The position numbers and the translations under genes are program-made. From Zingiber officinale (Eukaryota > Streptophyta > Magnoliopsida > Zingiberales > Zingiberaceae): a stretch of 64,000 bases of DNA. The DNA lies in the NCBI RefSeq assembly GCF_018446385.1, contig NC_055993.1, positions 74,002,715-74,066,714 on the forward strand. The letters are read 5' to 3'. The notes below the pieces were generated by a model, which did not search any database, was not told the origin of the DNA, and saw only the letters and a program-made list of their open reading frames with translations. Every line of letters begins with the position of its first letter. Position 1 is the first letter of the stretch. Positions 55,605 through 64,000 of the stretch are shown here, piece by piece.

Positions 55605-58350
55605 ATGATAATTTATAGCACATCAAAATGAATAATTTTTAAAAGAAAACATACTATAACTACATGATATATGTATGACATGGCATGTGATATTTTTCAT
55701 AAAGAAATGAATGCAAAATATGATGTTATGGCATATGATGAGAAAATAATAATGACAATTTAACATAAATAATATACCTAGATTATCTTTCTAAGTATCT
55801 TTAATTCATTGCTAAATTTAAAGAATAGATCTAAGTTTGCCTCTATCTGCCAAGAGAATGTCAAAATCTTAACTTGACATTTCTTGGAATTATTTTATTT
55901 GTGTCAATTTTAATTAAGTCCAAATCTTCAAATTTTGGCACATTTTACTCTTCAAAAAGTAAATAATTAATCCTTCTCATTTTCAAGGTATAACAATACC
56001 TTGAAAATGTACTAAGGTACTAACTTCATCAAGGTTGGGTTAACTACCCTTTCAATTAGAGTTGACACTCTTTAAACCCATCTAAGGTGTAGAAAATACA
56101 CTCTCAGGAACCCAAAATCTATTGATACTTCTTGAGTGTTCTAGGTACTCACTAGGGATAACTTCCCTTGATACCATTCTAATGATCTTTCTAGACTTCT
56201 TAGAAGCCTTGGTCATGCAAGACTCCTCTAGGTCAACTCTAGGGATAACTTCCTTTGTGACATTCTTAGTGACTTTCTTAGGCTTATTAAAAGCCTAGTC
56301 ACATTGGTCTATTCAAAGTTAACTCTAGGGATGACCTCCCTTGTAACCTTGACTTGACCCTAGACCTAGGGTTAATTCCATAACTATATGGAACTCTTTG
56401 ATAAGAAGGGGCATCCTTCCTGAATTGAGGTTTGTATTCTAAATCCCTCTTATCATTTGACGGTTCTTGTCTATCTATCCCTAGATCTTGCTCATTTGAA
56501 CCCTTAAAGATATTTGTCATTGGTCTTTTCTAATTTATCAAATCTTAACCTTAAGGCTTGGTTTTCCATCCTTAAATTCTTGGATGTGGATTTTTCTTGA
56601 TTTTCTTAAACATTTTCATTTTTAGGCCTATATTTAAAATTCTTAGAGTTGTTGCCTAAACTATTATCTATCTTCCTTGCCATAGGTGAGGTAGTAGCAT
56701 GATACGTTACAAATTTTTCCTTAATTCTATCATGTTTACTATTTTTATGACAAAAAGTATTAAAATGATATAAATTTGATCTAGCATGCTTTTTATCATG
56801 ATTTAAAGGAATCACTTCAACAAATGATACATTGGGTTTGCTCTTAAGAGCTCCTCTTGATTTGAACTTCCTCCTTTGACCTTGGTCGGTTTCTTCCCCC
56901 GTGGGTATCCAGTAATGCTCTTTTTGGCTACACAAGAAGCACACAATGTGCTTCTTACCCTTCTGTATCATGGAGCCAACCTTTCTTGGCTTCTCCTTTG
57001 CCTTTGGTGCCACTTGACCCCTCTCCTTAGTCAACTTTGGACACTTGCTTTCGTAATATCCTCTTTCCCTACATTCAAAGCATATAATATGATTTTTATT
57101 ATTACAATTTAAAATTTTTATACCTTTACTTGCAGGGATGGCACTTGATCCTCCATTTGATTTTTCTTAATTTTTAGAGGTGGCATCATCTTCCTCTTCA
57201 TTTAACCCGGAGGTAGAAGCTTCTTCTTGCTTCGTTGTCAACCAATGATGCTCCCCCTCAATCCTTGAGGTGGAGGCTTCTTGAATTTCCTCCTCGGATG
57301 ACATCTTTGACTTTGTTGACTTTAGGCTTCAACTTCTTCTTCTTTCTCTAACTCTTTGCCCTTTCCGGTGATGAGTCCGGTGAAGAGCAACCTAGCTCTG
57401 ATACTACTTGTTAGGACACTTCGGAGCTAGAGGGGAGGGGTGAATAGCTCGTCTCGCTTTGTCGATGATGATTTGTACTGTAAAACATGAAGAAAACTCC
57501 TCCAATGCTAATACAAAAGATTTACTTCGTATCCACCTCAAGATGAGGTAACTAATCCAAGGATCCACACACGAGCACACTCTCCACTATCAAAAACACT
57601 CCTTCTCATAATAATCCGAAGGTGAAGAAACCTCGTACAACTCAAGAACAAGAATACAACTCTAAATAGGAAGTAAATGTAAAAATACAAATGGAAATCC
57701 TTCTTGCTTGATCTCTTGTTGCTTGAAGATGTATCTTGTAAACTTGGAAATGCAACAACACTTCAACCCTAAGATTGCAAGAACCGACAATGAAGAATCG
57801 TAAGTTCGGTGAGTTGTTATGGAGATGCAATGTCTCGTTTAAACTCACCAACGGATTTATCTCTACACTTTTAGGGTTCCCAAGCAATTGACACCTCAGA
57901 TCCACGCAAACCCAGCCGTCCAAAGCTCGCAACCTGCACAACAGTCATCTCCCAATCAATCAGCTGATCAATTGAGGGCAACTAGATCTATCGGTGGATC
58001 AATCTAGAATCCTTCTATGCTATCGCAGAAGACCCTATAATCGATTGACCAATCGATTCTGACTTCCTCACGTCATCATAAGAAATCTGAACCCAAACGA
58101 TTGCCTAATCGATTGACGTGTCCCAATCGATCAACTCTCAATCAACTGATCGATTGCCCAACCCTATCTTGCCAAACACAAGTATAGGGTTCTCTTGCTC
58201 AACATCCGGTCAACCTTGACTTACTAGGTCTTCCTTGTGCCTAACATCTGGTTATCTTTGACCTGCAGGACTTTATCACCAAGTGTTCGGTCAATCCCTT
58301 GATCCACTTGGACTTTTTTCCCTGTGCCAAGTGTCTGGTTCTCCATGACC
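55605..58350 (-). repeat. Family C tandem duplication, copy 2
   Basis: Mirror in order and orientation of 51926-54734, with small indels (for example about 50 bp of palindromes missing from LTR3 near 58140). It runs on into the remainder of LTR3. Confidence 0.85.
56110..57140 (-). pseudogene. Family C gag relic 2
   Basis: Second copy of the decayed gag. The frame 57034-56606 reads KGKKHIVCFLCSQKEHYW, a zinc knuckle lacking its last Cys spacing. Further on come the coiled-coil start and KDAPSYQRVPYSYGINP. Stops differ slightly from copy 1. Confidence 0.65.
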
Positions 58351-58394
58351 CACTTGGACTTCTAAACATCAAGTGTCTGGTCAACCTTGACCTG

Positions 58395-58720
58395 TCTTCA
58401 CTCACCAGAACTTCCTCACTACCTAGCTTCACTCACTAGGACTTCTCATCACTTAGCTTTACTTACTAGGATTTCTGTCTGCCTAGCTTCACTCACTAGA
58501 GTTTTTCACTTGGCTGTACTCACCAGGTTTTTTCACACTGCCTAGCTTCACTCACTAAGGTTTTTCACCTGACTTCTCTCACCAGCACTTTCCATTTGCC
58601 TAGCTTCACTCACTAGGACTTTTCACATTGCTCGACTTCACTCGCCAGGACTTCCCAATCTGTCTGGCTTTACTCACCAGGACTTTCCATTGTCCGATTT
58701 CACTTACCGAGATTTTTCAA
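58395..58720. repeat. Hairpin array in family C LTR3 (also 49850-50130 in LTR1)
   Basis: About ten diverged units of the type GCCTAGCTTCACTCACTAGG-ACTT and CTGGCTTTACTCACCAGG-ACTT. This is the same stem-loop design as in family N with the loop CTTCACTCA instead of CTCCTCA. Confidence 0.75.
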
Positions 58721-59017
58721 CAGCAAGTGTTTGGTCAACATTGACCCACTTAAATTTTCTTCTTCTGTCAACCTTTCCATTGGTCTTATCCTTGTCTAAC
58801 CTCTACTTTGCACTTCCTAGTTAAGTATCTGATTAACCTTGACCTACTTGACTTCTGATCAAACTTTGACCATCAATCTCCTATATGGATAATTGCACTT
58901 ACAATCTCTATATATTATCAAACATCTAAACTCAAATATCACGATTAAAGTTTGAGTCAACTCAAACTTAGTCAACTTAGTCAATCTTATCCTAAGAAAA
59001 ATTACACCAAAAGGCTA

Positions 59018-60780
59018 GAGTAGAAGAAATTGATGTTTTTAAGTTTTATCTTGGAACTAATATATTTTTGAATTTAAAAAATATTTTTATATTATGGTCT
59101 TTTTAACCAAACTTAATTTTTGTTTCTTATTTGACAAAATAAGGATATTTATTCATTTGGAAATGAATTATTTAATATATTTTTAATATTTAATTTTGAT
59201 TGATATTGGTTCCTGAAATAAACTATCTAATTAGACACCATAATAAAATAATATATATAAGTGACATAAAATTTATTTTGACTATTAAAAATTCAACTAT
59301 ATTGTGGTGTAGGTGTTTATGTCTTTATTTTTATATATATAATTATGGGATGATCATTGGAATGACTAATTCTATCTTTTACTTTTATATATATATATAT
59401 ATATATATAATGAATTTTTAATTCTCTTATGTCAAATTTTGATATTGCCATAAAATCTATTAAAGAAAAATAATTAATAAAAAGAATAAGAGTGTAAATT
59501 TAGAATTAATACATATAAATATAAAATACGTCTTGAAATTGTTTATATTTTATTAATATCATATACTATCGTTAATAATTTTAACCACAAATTTACATCG
59601 AAGAATGTTGTAACAAAATTGTTACTGCAAAACTTTTATCAACAAATTATTACGGTTAAAGATTTAGAATTCAAAAATAAAAGTTGCAAATAGATTAAAA
59701 CAACTCTAGCATAGTCTTGGTCCCGGCTAAGAGATTAAAAGGAGAATTGGAAATTTATTGATTCCCATTTAGAGATTAATACGACAAGAATTCTGACCTA
59801 CTTTAGAGTTTTCTATGACCATATCTTTCGAGGGTATTTTTCGAACAACTATAATTCAATTCTCACACCTATATAGCGATTGAGCAATTGATAAAACTAA
59901 AATGTCATACAAAGAACTATCGCACTTCCTCAATTTAGTTGATGGCGATTGAATCATCTACTTAAAATTAACCGGATTATAAAATATGAACACCTGATAT
60001 ATAAAAATATATATATAATAAATGGAGTATCTGATATATAAAAAAATGGAGCAAAAATCATGTGATACAATAATAAAGTACTCACAAAAATAAATAAATA
60101 AACAAAAGGTCAGAATTCGAATTTTAATAGAACTGAATATATTATGAATATCAATCTTTATATATACATAAACTAAACTTGGAATTTATCCCCTAGACAA
60201 ACCCGAAAACAAAAATCATTAATAATTGGGCAAAACTTGAATATCTGAATTTTTAAAATACTAAATGGGGCAAGAATCGTGCAAGTGGGATATTATAAAT
60301 AAAATAAAAAAAATGGAGCAAGAATGTAAGACAGCTGGTGTAGCCCAATAAAAGTAAATGCAGAGAATGCAGCATCAAGATATACTACGTTACCGATGCG
60401 CCACTATATGGAGAGAATGCAGAATGTAAGTAAATAGTAAAAAAAACACAAACATGACTTTAATTCATTATAAATTCATGAGAAGGAACAAATACGAGAG
60501 AAAAAAAAATTTGAAAAGTTGAATGAAAGAACTAATAAAAACATTCTATTTCAGAACTTAATAGTGCACTTCCTGATATCTTTATACAGAACAACGAGAT
60601 ACCAAACACAGAAAAGCCTGTCATTCATTTCGATTGCCATATTTCATTCCAACTCCAAGTATGCCTTCCAATTCCACGAATTAAAGGCACTAAGAACATT
60701 TGTATTTGGAACATATCATATCAATCAATATACAAACTACAACACAGAAGAATATTAATAAAATACCAACCACTTTTAAT
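59018..60780. other. Intergenic AT-rich DNA
   Basis: No gene recognised; an (AT)n tract lies at about 59381-59410. The part nearest 60900 is expected to include the 3' UTR of the minus-strand UTP6-like gene. Confidence 0.5.
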
Positions 60781-60900
60781 CTAATATGCCCTGAAAACGG
60801 GGACACAAAACTCAAATAATTGAACCGTCATGTAGTTCCTCTCAGTTGTAATCGGGATTAAAGGTGACATCAACTGATGCAAAGATGGAACTAAAGAAGC

Positions 60901-63900
60901 TTACAAGTCAGTACCAACAAGCAACATGGTGTCTTTCGAGATTTTTTTAGCTCGCCAGTAGACAGCATTTGCAGATTCAGTTGTCCCAGCCTGTAAAGAG
61001 AAAGAGGAACAAAACAATAAAACAAGTCAAATAAATTAACCAAAAGGAAAAGGTAGCGCCAAAATCATTACCTTCTTTTCCATCAGGTAGTACTCTCTCC
61101 ACAATTCCATGATCTCAGGGTACATGTCTAAAGCCGAATTGTACAGATTTCGAGCACATGTAATGGCAAATTTATCACCAACAAAACCAAGGTTTGACTC
61201 TAGTTCGATACAATGTCTGAAGAGTTTAACACTTGGATGGGGTAAAGATAGAAGTCTGCAGCCACAAGTGAATGGTGATGAGCAAGATGTAAGCTAGAAA
61301 GAGCTGCATAATTAACAAAAGCAAAAAAGAGGAAAGACAAGAAACATTAACATTATCAAGAGGCCTGACTTCAGCTAGTTCCTAGTTCATACAACAATAA
61401 GTTACTAATATGAATTAAATTTAAACCAGCGCCATGGTCATGTCAGGTGTGAGCCACTAGAAGAAACAGATGCTAAAGGTAATGATTGATATGGCAGCAG
61501 CAGCCAGTTGCATTTCCTGTGGCAGGATTCCACCAACATTGAGTTTGGTTGTTGTAGAAATTACAACAAACTGCAGCTGAGGCACTACTGCCATTCCTGC
61601 TGCTTGCATTGCACCAGATGTGGCTACAGGTGGGCTGAAGACAACAAAGGAGATGAAAAACATGGCAGGAATATTCAATACTACAGGATAGATTTAGAAC
61701 ACCTGAAAGAACAGGAAGAATTTGATAATAACTTGGGATATATTTTTTTAATTAACCACACAAAAAAAGTATGGCACTTGCAATGTAAGTACTCAAAAAA
61801 AAAACATCATTTCGACACACAGTCACAATAGTTCATTTTGATACCTCAGGTTTTAGTCGATTGGAACTGAATGGAGAGCTCAATCGACTAAGGAATCGAC
61901 TTGAGCTGAACAATCCGCAAACAAGATATTTATGTTTGGGCCAAAGATGATAGGAGACCGATGCTACAGTAGGAAAGCCGAAAGAAGTCATTAATCAAAT
62001 AAAACAGCAATGCAACAGTTATAGCACCTAAGGGCAACAATAGCATGACTGATAGTGGAATCCAATCTACTTAGGTAACAGTTGGCAAACTTGGGTTAAA
62101 GTCCAACTGACTGATAGTGAATCTCAGCGACAGATCAGTTGAATGAGAAGTGAAGATTGAAGAACGATAAAGGCTATAAAAGGGGAGCGGGGAACAAGGT
62201 GGATGGCTTTTAGTTAGATCTTACAGAGCCTCTTCATTATAATCTTTATCCTCCTCTTGATACTTATTGTATTGTAACAGGTTGCTCCATAGGTACTCCA
62301 CTGTGAAAGAGAAACATAGTGGGCTTTCTAGAAGTGACTCACCAATGAATAATATGCCGTGGAGTATTATAAATGAGGATTTCAAATAACATTAAATGTC
62401 TGTGTTAGTGTTGTGGTATACTTGTATACTTGCATTCTTTATATGTTTTTATTCCACTAATAATTATCTTGTGCAACCTTGTTAATATCATAGCAAGGGT
62501 AGAAAGAGTTCCTTAGTAGGCAATATTGCTATTCACCCCTCACCCCCATGTAACTCACTCATCCGATCATCCTCTACATTCGATCCCCAACAATTTATAT
62601 AGTAATTTCTTTTTTTTTGGCCACCATTTTCCTTCCAAAGGACAAAATTTTGATACATGAAAAGGTCAAAAAGCTTCCAAAAACTTTTTTAAATTTTTAG
62701 TGTGCATTCTTAAAAAAAATCTTTCAATAAAGAAAAGTAGAAAGAGAACAAATAAAAATTTCTATCAATGGAACACACCCCAGTGTTGTATGGGATCTGG
62801 CCTATTATCTGTCTCAATTGTTTGTCCAGATATTAGCATCATCAGGTGACTAATATTCATATTGAAGAAGAAACTAGGGACTATTTCTTGAATGAAATGG
62901 AAAAAAGAAACCTAGAAGAACTACGAATGAGAAACTTAAGAAAAGCAATTTTAGGTGAAGGCAGCAAATGATGATAAACCAAGTATATAACAGCAAAACA
63001 CCACTGCAAGAAACTTCAAACATACCTCTTGTACATGCCCCTTGTTTGCTGAATACCCTCTCTTTGAAAAATCAAATTTAGGACAGCAGAGGCAACCGAA
63101 GTTCCAGAATAACTACTGCCAGCTTTGCCTAATGCTGTCTCCAAGATCATCAACAGCTTTTGAAAATATTCTTTGTAGTTTGAAAAAAATTTCAATACCT
63201 TCAACAGAAAATCAAACAATTATATGTCTAAAATTATATTAAATTCAGTTACAGCATTCAAAAAGATTTCAAGAAGTTTAAATCATCAAATAAATACTCA
63301 GCAATATTATTCTAGATTCTAGTGACACTTACCAACCTCTACTTAAGCAAAAATGACAGTCATATCTTGAAAAAATAAATGTGACAAGGCAAAATGTTAA
63401 AAATCTGTGTGGAATGCTAAAAGCATGTATTTGAGAGTTTGGAGAAGTGAAGAGATGAAAACATTTATTTGAGTGTCTGGATAAGTGAACCTAGCTTGCT
63501 TCTCCATTGCAAAATTAATTTAACAATTTAAAAGTGCCAAGGTTCAGTCTAGGTGGTGCCTGATTTGGATCAAAAGAACTAGTATAAGTACAAGAATAGA
63601 TATTAACATCAAGTCAACTTGATCCGTGACCAAGGAAACAAGAAAAACATGATCCCTAAGCATTTTAGTTAATTTAGTCATAAAAAATAAACAGAGGTTG
63701 CCAAATAATAAAATGATTTACTTAAAGGGGTGTAAGTTTCACCCATCCAAATCGAGAGAAGCATATGTAACATACCATAAGCCACAGATTCTCAGTCTTG
63801 GAAATGGGCAATCTATTCAGCACATCTTTAAGGAGGTTGAAGATAGAGTTCAGATCTTCCTTGCTGATTGAAAGTGATTTATTCGTCAAACATTTGATCT

Positions 63901-64000
63901 CAATGGAACTTCTCAGAATCCACAAGTTAGTAGCCTCTGCAAGTTTACCAGTGCAAAGTTTCTTTGCGAGGTTCTTTGCTTCATTTAATCTCCCGGATTG
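60901..64000 (-). CDS. UTP6: UTP6-like U3 snoRNA-associated protein (3' part)
   Basis: UTP6 is a HAT-repeat subunit of the UTP-B complex of the nucleolar small-subunit processome, acting in 18S rRNA maturation. Minus-strand exons in the window: 64000-63776 (continues past the edge), 63198-63026, 61255-61072 and 60990-60901 (stop TAA at 60901-60903). All introns are GT-AG and frame is kept at every junction (ATG|GTA, AG|A, AAG|GCT). Readings include QSGRLNEAKNLAKKL, LPISKTENLWLM, FFSNYKEYFQKLLMILETAL, FRHCIELESNLG, LWREYYLMEKK and AGTTESANAVYWRAKK, typical of the C-terminal HAT region and the plant UTP6 tail. The coding part appears intact. Family assignment is from memory of HAT-type UTP6 sequences. 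Confidence 0.8.
61839..62592 (+). mobile_element. Solo LTR in a UTP6 intron
   Basis: Begins TGATACCTC and ends GATCCCCAACA, with ATTT directly before and after as a possible short target duplication. It has a clear promoter box GCTATAAAAGGGG (TATAAA at 62175-62180) and the U5 pattern ATTCACCCCTCACCCCC near its end. Orientation is plus, opposite to the gene. About 754 bp. Confidence 0.65.

Larger units (their letters stand above)
48797..59012 (-). mobile_element. Family C: rearranged Sirevirus-like gag-only element
   Basis: Outer LTRs 48797-50421 (LTR1) and 57409-59012 (LTR3) are flanked by GGTTA (48792-48796) and GGCTA (59013-59017), so the whole unit behaves as one insertion. Between them lie interior DNA (50422-53729), a partial LTR2 (53730-54734), foreign DNA (54735-55604) and a second interior segment (55605-57408). 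LTR2 and LTR3 are much more alike than either is to LTR1. PBS complements (GCTCTGATACTA) adjoin LTR2 and LTR3. PPT-like tracts occur near 50425, 50592 and 50803. Only decayed gag is seen. Confidence 0.75.

Overview
This window is nuclear DNA of a flowering plant, probably a monocot. Introns are long and AT-rich with GT-AG (once GC-AG) borders. The two resident genes have plant-type protein sequence, and most of the remainder is nested LTR retrotransposons and CACTA transposons. A Zingiberales-like genome would fit the Sirevirus-rich content, but that is only an impression. No bacterial-type operons, rRNA, tRNA or CRISPR arrays were seen.

Resident genes, both on the minus strand: (1) a complete clathrin light chain gene at 19766-24860 (three exons, 351 aa), whose second intron starts with GC instead of GT and whose large first intron holds a decayed RTE-type LINE. 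(2) The 3' part of a UTP6-like gene (U3 snoRNP / SSU processome) at 60901-64000, running off the right edge, with a solo LTR in one intron.

Left TE block (1-18.3 kb): a CACTA end (1-194); a Ty3/gypsy LTR carrying a solo-LTR insertion with a perfect 5-bp target duplication (1001-2695), followed by a gypsy gag relic; a decayed Ty1/copia element on the minus strand (about 4312-15862); and, inside that element, a 4.5-kb CACTA-like transposon (9115-13636). This CACTA carries what I read as a captured fragment of an RWA (reduced wall acetylation, CAS1-domain) gene with its start codon, introns and several exons. A second gypsy LTR of the first family lies at about 16500-18251.

Right TE block (27-59 kb): four Sirevirus-like copia families that encode gag but show no protease, integrase or reverse transcriptase. 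Family H (27075-38551) is split by family N (28380-36377), which sits inside H's gag with a near-matching 5-bp target duplication. H's 3' LTR is cut by family A (38552-about 43888), which faces a truncated sister copy B (about 43921-47076). A and B form a head-to-head inverted repeat with 3.1-kb arms. Family C (48797-59012) has a 2.8-kb tandem duplication whose two copies are separated by about 870 bp of foreign gypsy-like coding DNA. The LTRs of N, A and C carry two kinds of repeated short palindrome. One kind is a tandem array of hairpins whose stem halves change together from unit to unit.
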